A stretch of DNA of 64,000 nt, from assembly GCF_000154225.1 (NCBI RefSeq), contig NZ_DS264586.1, positions 2,138,527 to 2,202,526 on the forward strand, written 5' to 3'. This DNA comes from Schaalia dentiphila ATCC 17982. Its GTDB lineage: Bacteria; Actinomycetota; Actinomycetes; Actinomycetales; Actinomycetaceae. The position numbers and the translations under genes are program-made. The notes below the pieces were generated by a model. It was given only the letters and a program-made list of their open reading frames with translations. It ran no database searches and was not told the DNA's origin. This document shows positions 8,309-16,567 of the stretch, piece by piece (the first letter of the stretch is position 1; each line of letters begins with the position of its first letter).

Positions 8309-9709
8309 TTACTCCAGGCCGGCGTCGAGGGCCAGCAGATGGTCGACTGTCTGCGGACGGATGAACCAGCGCGCCGATCCGTCCTCGACGGCGAGCACGC
8401 CCGGCTTCGTCAGCATGTTGTAGTTCGAGGCCATCGAGTAGCCGTACGCCCCCACAGCGGGAACGGCCAACAGGTCGCCTCCCGTAATGTCGGCCGGCAG
8501 GTCGATATCACGGATGATGATGTCGCCGCTCTCGCAGTGCTTGCCGACGATGCGGCAGCGCGCCAGAGACGAGGCCTGCGCAGGGTCGCGGTTCGCGAGC
8601 GTCGCCGTGTAGACAGCGTCGTAGAGCACCGGGCGGATGTTATCCGACATGCCGCCGTCGATCGCCACGTAGCGGCGCACTCCCCCGTCTTCCAGGGAAA
8701 TGTCCTTGACGACGCCGACGCGGTAGAGCATGACCATCGACGGGCCGGCAATCGAGCGGCCGGGCTCGACGGACACGTGCGGGATCGGCAGGCCGTGGTG
8801 GGCGCAGCGCTCGCGCACCACGGTGGCCAGGGCGCGGGCGACCTCGACCGGGGAGGTCGGGACCGGATCTTGCCCGGTGTAGGCGATGCCGACGCCGCCG
8901 CCCAGGTCGATGGCGGGAACGTCCAGGCCCAGCTCAGCCTTCAGGAGCGCCGCGAAGTCGATGACGATGCGCGCGGCCTCGGCAAAGGCCTCGGTCCCGA
9001 AGATCTGGGAGCCGATGTGGCTGTGCAGTCCCCGGAAGTCCAGGTGCGCCGCATCCTTGATCACGGCCACGGCCTCGTACGCCTGATCGGTGGCCAAGGA
9101 TAGGCCGAACTTCTGATCCTCGTGGGCGGTCGCAATGTACTCGTTGCCGCCCGCGTGGATGCCGGACTTCAGGCGCACCATGACGGGCGCGACGACGCCG
9201 AGGTCAGCAGCGATGCGCTCGATCTGGTGGACCTCGTCCATCGAGTCGATGAAGATGCGGTGGATGCCGGCCTCGAGGGCGAGGCGGATCTCCGCGTCCG
9301 ACTTGTTGTTGCCGTGCAGGCCGATACGGTCGGGGTCCACCCCGGCGCGCAGGGCCAGACTCAGCTCTCCGAGCGAGGCGGTGTCGATACCCAGGCCCTC
9401 GGCGGCGACAAGGCGCGCGACGTCGGCGCTCAGGAAGGCCTTGCCAGCGTAGAAGGCGTCGCCGCCGTTCATGCCGTATCCGTCCCAGAACTCCTCGGCC
9501 ATCGCCGAAGCCCACACGCGGGCGCGTCCGCGCATGGCCTCAACGTCAAGCACGAAGGTGGGCGTGCCGAAGTCGGCGGCGACGCTGGTCAGGTCGACGC
9601 CTCCCAGGCGCAGCACGCCACCCTCCCGAGAAGCGCTCCACGGCCACAGGTCGGGGCGCTCATCGGGGGTCGGGCAGGTGAGGGTACCGACGCTTGCCGT
9701 CTCGCTCAC
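8309..9709 (-). CDS. lysA: Diaminopimelate decarboxylase
   Basis: 466 residues from GTG 9709, five bases after the argS stop. It converts meso-diaminopimelate to lysine and CO2 with pyridoxal phosphate, the last step of lysine synthesis. The PLP lysine is Lys90 in F-Y-A-G-K-A-F. The C-terminal half carries E-P-G-R-S-I and the catalytic Cys in C-E-S-G-D, followed by the phosphate-side P-A-V-G-A-Y segment. The fold is an alanine-racemase-type barrel plus a beta domain, at normal length. argS-lysA is a common actinobacterial order, and the tight spacing suggests co-transcription from upstream of argS. Confidence 0.95.
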   Translation of the reverse strand: MSETASVGTLTCPTPDERPDLWPWSASREGGVLRLGGVDLTSVAADFGTPTFVLDVEAMRGRARVWASAMAEEFWDGYGMNGGDAFYAGKAFLSADVARLVAAEGLGIDTASLGELSLALRAGVDPDRIGLHGNNKSDAEIRLALEAGIHRIFIDSMDEVHQIERIAADLGVVAPVMVRLKSGIHAGGNEYIATAHEDQKFGLSLATDQAYEAVAVIKDAAHLDFRGLHSHIGSQIFGTEAFAEAARIVIDFAALLKAELGLDVPAIDLGGGVGIAYTGQDPVPTSPVEVARALATVVRERCAHHGLPIPHVSVEPGRSIAGPSMVMLYRVGVVKDISLEDGGVRRYVAIDGGMSDNIRPVLYDAVYTATLANRDPAQASSLARCRIVGKHCESGDIIIRDIDLPADITGGDLLAVPAVGAYGYSMASNYNMLTKPGVLAVEDGSARWFIRPQTVDHLLALDAGLE

Positions 9710-9713
9710 TGAG

Positions 9714-11393
9714 TCACATCCTCTCGGGGGCACTCACACCGAGGAGGCCGAGGCCGGTGCGCAGCACCTGGGTGACCGCGTCGTTGAGCCAGAGGCGGGC
9801 GATGTGGCCGGGCTCAACCGGGTCGTCGCCGCGAGGCGTCACGCGGCACTGGCCGTACCAGGCGTGGTAGGTCGCAGCCAGGGACTCGAGGTAGCGGGTG
9901 ATGCGGTGCGGCTCGCGCAGCTCGGTCGCCTGCGCAACCTGCGCGGGGAACTGGGCGAGGGCTGCCAGCAGGGCCTCGTCGGCCTCGGAGTCGAGGGCGG
10001 CCGGGTCGAAGCCAGCATCGCGGGTGACGCCGTGCTCGGCCGCATTGCGGGCGACGTTGCAGGCGCGCACGTGCGCGTACTGTACGTAGTAGACCGGGTT
10101 GTCATTGGAGTGCTGCGAGAGCAGGTCCAGGTCAATGTCAACCTGCGTGTCCATCGAGACTCGCACGAGGGCGTAACGCGCGGCGTCCACGCCCACGGCA
10201 TCGACGAGGTCGTCGAGGGTGACGATCGTGCCGGCGCGCTTGGACATGCGCACGGGCTCGCCATCCTTGACGAGGTTGACGAGCTGGCCGATGAGGATCT
10301 GCAGGTTCTCGCCCGGCTTGTCACCGAACGCAGCGCACATCGCCATCATGCGGGCGATGTAGCCGTGGTGGTCGGCGCCCAGCAGGTAGATGGCGACATC
10401 CGCGCCACGCTCACGCTTGTTGAGGTAGTAGGCGACGTCGCCCGCGAAGTACGCGGCCTGGCCGTCCGACTTGATGAGGACGCGGTCCTTGTCGTCGCCG
10501 TAGGTGGTCGTGCGCAGCCACACCGCGCCATCTTCGTCGAAGATCTCGCCGCGCTCGCGCAGGCGCTCGATCGCCGCGGCAACCGCGCCGGAGGTGTGCA
10601 GGGACTCCTCGTGGAAGAAGACGTCAAAGTCGGCCCGGAAGGAGTGCAGACGCTCCTTGATCTCCGCGAACATCAGCTCAACGCCGCGAGCGCGGAAGAC
10701 CTCGATAGCCTCTTCTTCGGGCAGGGTGATCGGGTCGGGCTCGCCGGCCGCGCGCGCGTCAGCGCGGACCTGGTCGGCAATGTCGGCGATGTACTGGCCG
10801 CCGTAGCCGTCCTCGGGAACCTCCCGGCCCATGGCGCGGGCGTAGAGAGAGTGCGAGAAGCGGTCGATCTGCGAGCCGTGGTCGTTGAAGTAGTACTCGC
10901 GGGTCACGGCGGCGCCGGAGGCGGCCATGAGGCGGGCGAGAGAGTCACCGACGGCTGCCCAGCGGGCGCCGCCCAGGTGCACGGGGCCGGTCGGGTTTGC
11001 AGAAACGTACTCGAGGTTGATCGAGCGGCCCGAGAGGGTCTCGTTGCGGCCGTACGCGGCGCCGGCCTCGACGATCGTGCGAGCCAGCTCGCCGGCCGCA
11101 CCCGCGCCCAGGCGGATGTTGATGAAGCCGGGGCCAGCGACCTCGACGGAGTCGATACCGTCGGCGGCGGCCAGGTCATCGGCGAGGATCTGCGCGAACT
11201 CGCGCGGCGCCATGCCGGCCTTCTTACCGAGCTGCATCGCGACGTTGGTCGCCCAGTCGCCGTGCTCGCGCACGCGCGGGCGCTCCACGGTCACGGGGTC
11301 GGGGACCAGCGAGGGGTCGATCGAAATGCGACCGGCGGCAGCAGCGTCCAGCAGGGTCGCGCGGATGAGAGTAGCAAGTTCTTCAGGAGTCAC
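9714..11393 (-). CDS. argS: Arginyl-tRNA synthetase
   Basis: 559 residues, full length for this class I enzyme, which charges tRNA-Arg in the cytoplasm. The N-terminal add-1 domain (residues 1-85) recognises the tRNA D-loop. The HIGH signature appears as H-L-G-G at 139-142 after A-N-P-T-G-P-V. The KMSKS equivalent is M-S-K-R in the segment V-R-M-S-K-R-A-G-T, and the C-terminal third is the DALR anticodon-binding domain. It is the first gene of the argS-lysA operon. A cognate tRNA-Arg(CCG) gene lies about 3 kb downstream on the other strand. Confidence 0.97.
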   Translation of the reverse strand: MTPEELATLIRATLLDAAAAGRISIDPSLVPDPVTVERPRVREHGDWATNVAMQLGKKAGMAPREFAQILADDLAAADGIDSVEVAGPGFINIRLGAGAAGELARTIVEAGAAYGRNETLSGRSINLEYVSANPTGPVHLGGARWAAVGDSLARLMAASGAAVTREYYFNDHGSQIDRFSHSLYARAMGREVPEDGYGGQYIADIADQVRADARAAGEPDPITLPEEEAIEVFRARGVELMFAEIKERLHSFRADFDVFFHEESLHTSGAVAAAIERLRERGEIFDEDGAVWLRTTTYGDDKDRVLIKSDGQAAYFAGDVAYYLNKRERGADVAIYLLGADHHGYIARMMAMCAAFGDKPGENLQILIGQLVNLVKDGEPVRMSKRAGTIVTLDDLVDAVGVDAARYALVRVSMDTQVDIDLDLLSQHSNDNPVYYVQYAHVRACNVARNAAEHGVTRDAGFDPAALDSEADEALLAALAQFPAQVAQATELREPHRITRYLESLAATYHAWYGQCRVTPRGDDPVEPGHIARLWLNDAVTQVLRTGLGLLGVSAPERM

Positions 11394-11515
11394 CCCTTTA
11401 GACTACGGGGTTTTTGCTCCTATCCGCGAACTCTCCCCGGCCTCGTGGATGAAAACCTGGCCACATGCGCGTCCCATTCCCTACCCCTCCTCCGCCCCGC
11501 GGGCCTCTAGACGAG

Positions 11516-11535
11516 TACAGTTTCGGGTAACCGAA
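11516..11535 (+). promoter_or_regulatory. Possible -10 box and palindromic operator upstream of mntH
   Basis: TACAGT (11516-11521) is a possible -10 element. It is followed at once by TTCGG-GTAA-CCGAA (11522-11535), an inverted repeat placed where transcription would start. Mn transporters are usually repressed by DtxR/MntR-family proteins, whose sites have a similar size and TTnGG..CCnAA ends. The identity of the regulator is inferred. Confidence 0.4.
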
Positions 11536-11563
11536 CGTTTTTCGTCAGCAGTGAGGAACACCC

Positions 11564-12823
11564 GTGACCACCACGGACACCCAGCAGCGCCGCAAGCTCA
11601 TCCCCCTCCTCGGCCCCGCCTTCGTCGCGGCCGTCGCCTACGTCGACCCCGGAAACGTCGCCGCCAACATCACGGCGGGCGCGCGCTACGGGTATCTGCT
11701 CGTGTGGGTTCTCGTGGCCTCGAACATCTTCGCGATGGTCATCCAGTACCTCTCCGCCAAGCTCGGCCTGGTCACCGGCCAGTCCCTGCCCGCCCTGCTG
11801 GGTGCACGCATGCGCAAGCCCGGGCGCATCGCATTCTGGCTTCAGGCCGAGATCGTGGCCGCCGCGACCGACCTGGCCGAAGTCATCGGCGGCGCACTCG
11901 CCCTCCACCTCCTCTTTGGGGTTCCGCTCCTGTGGGGCGGCGTCATCGTCGGCATCGTGTCGATGGCTCTGCTTCTTGTTCAGGGCGGTGGGCGCCAGCG
12001 CCAGTTCGAGACGATCATCGTCGGCCTGCTGATCATCATCACGCTGGGATTCCTGGCGGGCCTCTTCGTCGCGCCGCCCAGCCCCTCGGGCATGCTCGGC
12101 GGGCTCGTTCCTCGCTTCCAGGGCACCGACTCGGTCCTCGTGGCCGCCTCCATGCTGGGCGCGACCGTCATGCCGCACGCGGTCTACCTGCACTCCTCCC
12201 TCGTCAACGACCACGAGGCCGACGAGCTCGGCCCCTCCACCGGCGACGCCCGCCACTCCTCGGGACACCTCTCGCGCCTACTGCGCGCGACCCGCATCGA
12301 CATTTACTGGGCGCTGAGCATCGCGGGTCTGGTCAACATCGGCCTGCTGCTCCTGGCCGCCGCGGCACTGGCCGGCCAAAGCGGCACCGACACGATCGAG
12401 GGTGCGCACGCCGCGATCTCCTCCACGCTCGGGCCCATCGTCGGCACGGTGTTTGCGGTCGGCCTGCTCGCATCGGGCCTGGCGTCCACGTCGGTGGGTG
12501 CCTACGCGGGCTCAGAGATCATGAACGGCCTGCTCCACATCCGCGTGCCCATCATGGCGCGTCGCCTCTTCTCCCTAATCCCCGCGCTCATCATCCTGGG
12601 CGCGGGCGCCGAGCCCACGTGGGCGCTCGTCGTCTCGCAGGTCGCCCTATCGTTCGGCATCCCCTTCGCGATCATCCCGCTCATGCGCCTCACCGCCTCA
12701 CCCGACGTCATGGGCGACTACACCAACAATCGCCCCCTGCGCGTCACCGGTTTCCTCATCGCGGCCGTCATCGTCGCGCTGAACCTGTTCCTCGTGTACC
12801 TCACCCTCACCGGCCAGGGCTAA
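11564..12823 (+). CDS. mntH: Nramp-family divalent metal transporter (Mn2+/H+ symporter)
   Basis: 419 residues from GTG 11564. It has the two Nramp signatures: D-P-G-N at residues 28-31 in the first unwound helix, and M-P-H-A-V-Y-L-H-S from about residue 203 in helix 6. These supply the metal-binding Asp, Asn and Met. About eleven hydrophobic segments follow the LeuT-type 5+5 inverted repeat. Family members import Mn2+ (also Fe2+) with protons across the cytoplasmic membrane, which supports oxidative-stress defence. The gene stands alone, divergent from argS, with a palindrome at its probable promoter. Confidence 0.93.
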   Translation: MTTTDTQQRRKLIPLLGPAFVAAVAYVDPGNVAANITAGARYGYLLVWVLVASNIFAMVIQYLSAKLGLVTGQSLPALLGARMRKPGRIAFWLQAEIVAAATDLAEVIGGALALHLLFGVPLLWGGVIVGIVSMALLLVQGGGRQRQFETIIVGLLIIITLGFLAGLFVAPPSPSGMLGGLVPRFQGTDSVLVAASMLGATVMPHAVYLHSSLVNDHEADELGPSTGDARHSSGHLSRLLRATRIDIYWALSIAGLVNIGLLLLAAAALAGQSGTDTIEGAHAAISSTLGPIVGTVFAVGLLASGLASTSVGAYAGSEIMNGLLHIRVPIMARRLFSLIPALIILGAGAEPTWALVVSQVALSFGIPFAIIPLMRLTASPDVMGDYTNNRPLRVTGFLIAAVIVALNLFLVYLTLTGQG

Positions 12824-13789
12824 GAGAGTAGGTCGGGGCTCGGGCCCCTTGTCGGTTGCCACGGGCCTTTGCTGGTCCGGAGTGGCGGCCGGCGGCACTT
12901 TTCCCGCCCCACTAAGCCACCATTGAATCCACTAGCGCCTTTGCGGGGATCCAATCAGCCCCCATTGAAACCGCGAGCACCTTCGCAAGTCGGAACGCGT
13001 CTAGATTCAGCTCATTTTCACCCGCAGTGGTGACAGCGGTTTCACTTCGCATTGACTACGAGGCGGCAAAGGTGTCCTCGGTTTCGTGCAGCAAGCACCT
13101 CCCCCACTGATACGCCAATGCAGCCACCCACACCCAACGTCGCATGCAATTCCACGACTGCCTGCACCGACGTATTCTCGAAAACGCTGCAATCTCAAGG
13201 ATCTACTACCACAGCTTGAAGGACTCACTGGGGAATTGCATGCGATATTGCTGAGCTCCCGCTTGGAGACGGCGGCGAGGACTGCAAGATCCCTCAGAAC
13301 AGGCAACGCGAAAACTGCTGCGCCTGTGCGGACGATCGTGCCCCGGACGCCCGATGTTACAAACGTCGTCAATTCGGAGGATTTTCAATCGGTCACTACG
13401 GGGTCCTGTTACAAACGTCGTCAAACCAAGCCCAAAACAAGCGTTTTCTGGCGAAATATCGTGTGGATTGACGACATTTGTAACAATCACCCAGGGAGAC
13501 CTACAAAAAGTCGCTCGGATTGACGACGTTTGTAACACGAAACAACTCAGCGGCATGAACTCTCACACATAAGAGCAGAACGTCGTCGCAGAGGGCAGAC
13601 AAGTTGGGGATACCGCGCGGTCTGCGGGCCCTGGCGAAGCTTCCATCGGACGCGCCGAGCCACAGGTAAGCCACAAGGGTGGCGAGCAGACGATAGCCCA
13701 CACGGCAGCTCCAGATCAGGCGGAGCGCACAGCACCGAGACACATCAGGCAACGAACAACGGCAAAAACTGCCGAAGCGGACGCACAAA
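12824..13789. other. Gene-poor interval with short repeats
   Basis: About 1 kb with no convincing gene. Open frames are short, lack ribosome binding sites and run through repeats in every frame. It holds an imperfect 26-bp direct repeat (copies near 12920 and 12962, about 20 of 26 identical) and the four-copy palindromic cluster at 13355-13537. It may be the scar of a lost mobile element. Confidence 0.6.
13355..13537. repeat. Four 19-bp repeats, two direct then two inverted, 52-bp period
   Basis: TGTTACAAACGTCGTCAA occurs at 13355 and 13407 on the + strand. Its inverse, ATTGACGACRTTTGTAACA, occurs at 13467 and 13519. Starts within each pair are exactly 52 bp apart, and the two pairs face each other 60 bp apart. 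The 33-bp spacers of the two pairs are loosely similar when one is reversed. One base differs in the third copy (T for C). Confidence 0.9.
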
Positions 13790-13819
13790 GCGGGGCCGGT
13801 GGTCATTCACCGGCCCCGC
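13790..13819 (-). terminator. Strong hairpin terminator after rpiB
   Basis: GCGGGGCCGGTG (13790-13801) pairs perfectly with CACCGGCCCCGC (13808-13819) around a 6-nt loop, followed on the minus strand by TTTGTG. Confidence 0.7.
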
Positions 13820-13866
13820 CTCGTATGAATTAGCGCGAGAAGCGCATGTATCAACGCCAGAGGCTA

Positions 13867-14322
13867 TCAGGCGCGCACGGAGCGCTCGTAGTCCTTCATC
13901 AGGTCGATGCGGCGCTGGTGGCGCTCGTCGCCGCTGAAGGGGGTCTCCAGGAAAGCGTCGATGAGGGCCAGAGCCTCTTCCTCGCTGTGCTGGCGGGCAC
14001 CGACGGCCACGACGTTCGCATCGTTGTGCTCGCGGGCCAGACGCGCGGTCGCATCCGACCACACGAGGGCGGCGCGCACGCCTTCCACACAGTTGGCGGC
14101 CATCTGCTCGCCGTTACCGGAGCCGCCGATGACGATGCCGAGGCTACCCGGCTCGTCGACGACAGCCTGGGCTGCCTCGATGCAGAACGGCGGGTAGTCG
14201 TCGAGCGCATCGTAGGTGTGGGCGCCATGGTCGACGACATCGTGACCAGCCTCGCGCAGGTGCGCAACGACCTTTTCCTTGAGTTCGAAACCGGCGTGAT
14301 CGGTGCCGATATGAACGCGCAT
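13867..14322 (-). CDS. rpiB: Ribose-5-phosphate isomerase B (RpiB/LacAB family)
   Basis: 151 residues from ATG 14322 with AGGAGG 5 nt upstream. It interconverts ribose 5-phosphate and ribulose 5-phosphate in the pentose phosphate pathway. Visible motifs are D-H-A-G-F (8-12), which binds substrate, and the loop G-G-S-G-N-G-E-Q (66-73). Actinobacterial RpiB uses a Glu in this loop as the base where the E. coli enzyme uses Cys66. Here the residue is Glu72 and no Cys occupies the loop, so it belongs to the Glu type. It is a single gene ending in a strong hairpin. Confidence 0.93.
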   Translation of the reverse strand: MRVHIGTDHAGFELKEKVVAHLREAGHDVVDHGAHTYDALDDYPPFCIEAAQAVVDEPGSLGIVIGGSGNGEQMAANCVEGVRAALVWSDATARLAREHNDANVVAVGARQHSEEEALALIDAFLETPFSGDERHQRRIDLMKDYERSVRA

Positions 14323-14422
14323 GGGATCCTCCTGAAGAGTTCTCAAACAAGCAACGTCCACTAGTATGGCACACATCACCGTCCCGCGTGCTTGTATGAA
14401 ACCCTGCTAAACTGACCGAGCT

Positions 14423-14498
14423 GCCCCGATAGCTCAGCGGATAGAGCGCTTGCCTCCGGTGCAAGAGGTCGCAGGTTCGAGTCCTGTTCGGGGTGCCA
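14423..14498 (+). tRNA. tRNA-Arg (anticodon CCG)
   Basis: 76 nt with encoded CCA. It folds into a standard cloverleaf: acceptor GCCCCGA/TCGGGGT (terminal G-U pair), D arm GCTC/GAGC, anticodon stem CTTGC/GCAAG with loop CTCCGGT giving anticodon CCG, and T arm GCAGG-TTCGAGT-CCTGT. It reads the CGG codon. No processing partners or neighbouring tRNAs are visible. Confidence 0.96.
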
Positions 14499-14560
14499 CT
14501 CATATCCACACCGCTCACAATGCCCGCGCCCAACCCAGTGGAAACCCGCGAGCGAACGCG

Positions 14561-14573
14561 CCCCGGCCTCGTC
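14561..14573 (-). repeat. Intergenic copy of the over-represented 13-mer GACGAGGCCGKGG
   Basis: It lies in non-coding DNA between tRNA-Arg and the antiporter gene. Other perfect copies start at 16051, 20185, 22890, 25517, 37869, 40965, 48579, 57030, 59501 and 62186 on the + strand and at 29938, 47375 and 56255 on the - strand. One-mismatch copies are seen at 1525, 9067, 11435, 36939 and 39971. Confidence 0.75.
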
Positions 14574-14667
14574 GATGAGGCCACTCCCACCTCCCGGAAC
14601 ACTCCACACCCCGTTCCCCTACCCCATAAAATGGGGGGCGTATCTATCGTCAACCAAGGACTGGCCG

Positions 14668-16086
14668 ATGACCTACCCCTGGTGGAGCCTGCTCCCCTTC
14701 GTCGCGATGCTCGCATGTATCGCCCTTCTGCCTATCATCCCGAAGACCGCGCACTGGTGGGAGAAGGAATCCTCCCAGCTGTCCGTCGCGCTTGCGCTGG
14801 GCGTTCCGACGACGGTCTGGATGTTCATGAGGGCGGGCACCGGCCCGCTCATCGCCACGGGTGTGGAGTACGTGCAGTTCATTGCGCTGCTCTTCGCGCT
14901 GTTCGTGGTCTCCGGCGGCATTCACCTGGCCGGCGACATCAAGGCAACCCCACGTAACAACACGATCTTCCTGGCGATCGGCGGCCTGCTGGCCTCGTTC
15001 ATCGGGACGACGGGCGCGGCGATGCTGCTGATCCGCCCGCTCCTGGAGACGAACAAGGAACGTAAGCACCGCGTGCACACGGTCCTGTTCACGATCTTCA
15101 TTGTGGCGAACTGCGGTGGCATACTGACTCCGCTCGGCGACCCGCCGCTGTTCCTCGGCTACCTGCACGGCGTGCCCTTCACGTGGACGTTCGGGCTGTG
15201 GAAGGAGTGGCTGTTTGTCCTGGTGCTGCTGCTTCTGTCGTACTACTCGATCGACCGCGTGCGTTACGCGTCCGAGGACACCGCCTCGATCGAGGCCGAC
15301 GACCGCGAGGTCAAGCCCCTACGCCTGCATGGAAAAATCAACCTGCTGTTCTTCGCGATCATCATCCTGTCCGTCGCTTTCGCTCCGTCTTGGGATGGCG
15401 AGGCGCTGGCCGAGGGCCACTTCGACTCGTGGGTCGACCTGGTGCCGTGGCGCGAGCTCATCATGTTCGCGGTCGCGGGCCTGTCCTACAAGCTCTCGGA
15501 TAAGAAGGTGCGATTCGAGGAGAACGCGTTCACGTGGGCTCCGATCATGGAGGTCGCGACCCTCTTCATCGGCATCTTCTCGACGATGGCGCCGGCGCTG
15601 CGCTACCTGGAGCAGATCGCCCCGTCGCTACCGCTGACCCGTATGACGTACTTCGTGTTCACGGGCGGCCTGTCCTCGATCCTGGACAACGCTCCGACGT
15701 ACATGACGTTCTTCGAGATGGCGAAGGCAACCGGCGGCGAGGGCACCCTGGTCGCGGGCGTGCCCGAGTACTACCTGATCCCGATTTCGCTCGGCGCCGT
15801 GTTCTGCGGCGCGATCACGTACATCGGCAATGGCCCGAACTTCATGGTCAAGTCGGTCGCCGAGGCCGACGGCGTGCCCATGCCGTCATTCGGCCGCTAC
15901 ATCGGCTACGCGTTCACGCTCCTGGTGCCCGTCCTGGCCGCCATGGCGATGGTCTTCGTGGGCGAGTCCTGGCTGGTTCGAGGCCTGGGTATCGCTCTGG
16001 CCGCTGGCCTGGTGTTCCTGTCGCTCGTGCGCATCCGCCGCGCGGGCCTGGACGAGGCCGTGGCCGACTTCAGCGGCGACGAGTGA
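14668..16086 (+). CDS. Na+/H+ antiporter, NhaD-like (ion transporter superfamily)
   Basis: 472 residues from ATG 14668, about 9 nt after AAGGAC. About twelve hydrophobic segments span the length. The half-site motifs G-T-T-G-A-A-M (near residue 112) and N-C-G-G-x-L-T-P-L-G-D-P-P (near 150), with a C-terminal counterpart S-x-L-D-N-A-P-T-Y near 340, fit the NhaD/CitMHS superfamily, whose bacterial members exchange Na+ or Li+ for protons. Substrate choice is inferred from family resemblance; dicarboxylate transport by a relative is the alternative. A strong terminator follows, and no partner gene is visible. Confidence 0.8.
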   Translation: MTYPWWSLLPFVAMLACIALLPIIPKTAHWWEKESSQLSVALALGVPTTVWMFMRAGTGPLIATGVEYVQFIALLFALFVVSGGIHLAGDIKATPRNNTIFLAIGGLLASFIGTTGAAMLLIRPLLETNKERKHRVHTVLFTIFIVANCGGILTPLGDPPLFLGYLHGVPFTWTFGLWKEWLFVLVLLLLSYYSIDRVRYASEDTASIEADDREVKPLRLHGKINLLFFAIIILSVAFAPSWDGEALAEGHFDSWVDLVPWRELIMFAVAGLSYKLSDKKVRFEENAFTWAPIMEVATLFIGIFSTMAPALRYLEQIAPSLPLTRMTYFVFTGGLSSILDNAPTYMTFFEMAKATGGEGTLVAGVPEYYLIPISLGAVFCGAITYIGNGPNFMVKSVAEADGVPMPSFGRYIGYAFTLLVPVLAAMAMVFVGESWLVRGLGIALAAGLVFLSLVRIRRAGLDEAVADFSGDE

Positions 16087-16112
16087 GCCGGCGGTCCTGA
16101 CAAATGCGTTGA

Positions 16113-16150
16113 GGGGGCGGAGCCAAGCGGCTCCGCCCCCTCCCGTTTTC
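16113..16150 (+). terminator. Strong intrinsic terminator after the antiporter gene
   Basis: GGGGGCGGAGCC (16113-16124), loop AAGC, GGCTCCGCCCCC (16129-16140), then TCCCGTTTT. It separates the antiporter from the toxin cassette. Confidence 0.85.
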
Positions 16151-16198
16151 TCTGCAACAATTGAGTTCAACGGGGGAACGTATCTTGTCACGCAGGAA

Positions 16199-16227
16199 TT
16201 GACGACGGTCGCGGAGGGCACTATCCT
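16199..16227 (+). promoter_or_regulatory. Sigma-70-type promoter of the type VII toxin cassette
   Basis: TTGACG (16199-16204), exactly 17 nt, then TATCCT (16222-16227), 38 nt before the first gene of the cassette. No other candidate of similar quality lies in this interval. Confidence 0.6.
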
Positions 16228-16264
16228 GGACTGTTACTGCTGACCACGTTGCAAGGGGAGATAG

Positions 16265-16567
16265 TTGTCTGGTGGAATCGTGTGGGATGCGGACGAGGTG
16301 TCGCGTGCCATCACTATCTTGAACTACTCAAGCGAAAACGTAGCATCCCGCACTCTTAAGCCACCTAGTAACGCGGGGAGTAATGAGGCAGACTTAGCGA
16401 CACAGGTTGAGAGGATCAATCGCGTCATCCAGATGGCATCCTTCTGTTCCTTGGCTGTCGCTCACGGTCTAACTGCCGCATCCGAAGCCTTTGCGGCCGC
16501 CGACGATCAGGAAGCTGCCAACTTTGAGACTATGCAAGAGTATCTGCGCAACAGGGGGGCAGAATGA
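16265..16567 (+). CDS. Small helical protein, WXG100/Lap-like partner of the downstream effector
   Basis: 100 residues from TTG 16265, preceded by AAGGGGAG at good spacing. It has no signal peptide or membrane segment. It is predicted helical, with W-D-A-D-E-V near the start and a long second half (about residues 40-95) rich in Ala, Glu and Gln. Size, helicity and position directly before an LXG-like gene fit the small partners that type VII secretion effectors need for export. I see no clear WXG motif, so the assignment comes from context. The stop overlaps the next ATG by 4 nt. Codon use is less GC-rich than in housekeeping neighbours, consistent with transfer. Confidence 0.6.
   Translation: MSGGIVWDADEVSRAITILNYSSENVASRTLKPPSNAGSNEADLATQVERINRVIQMASFCSLAVAHGLTAASEAFAAADDQEAANFETMQEYLRNRGAE

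Noticed and set aside
9471-11510. A 679-codon open frame on the + strand
   Set aside because: Antisense to argS and part of lysA, both unambiguous.
10927-12831. A 634-codon open frame on the + strand
   Set aside because: Starts inside argS antisense and continues out of frame through mntH; composition is typical of a shadow frame.
13086-13523. A 145-codon open frame in the gene-poor interval
   Set aside because: No ribosome binding site, runs through the repeats, and no recognisable domain or codon bias.
13355-13537. CRISPR array
   Set aside because: Repeats are only 19 bp, change orientation half way, number four, and no cas gene is in the window.
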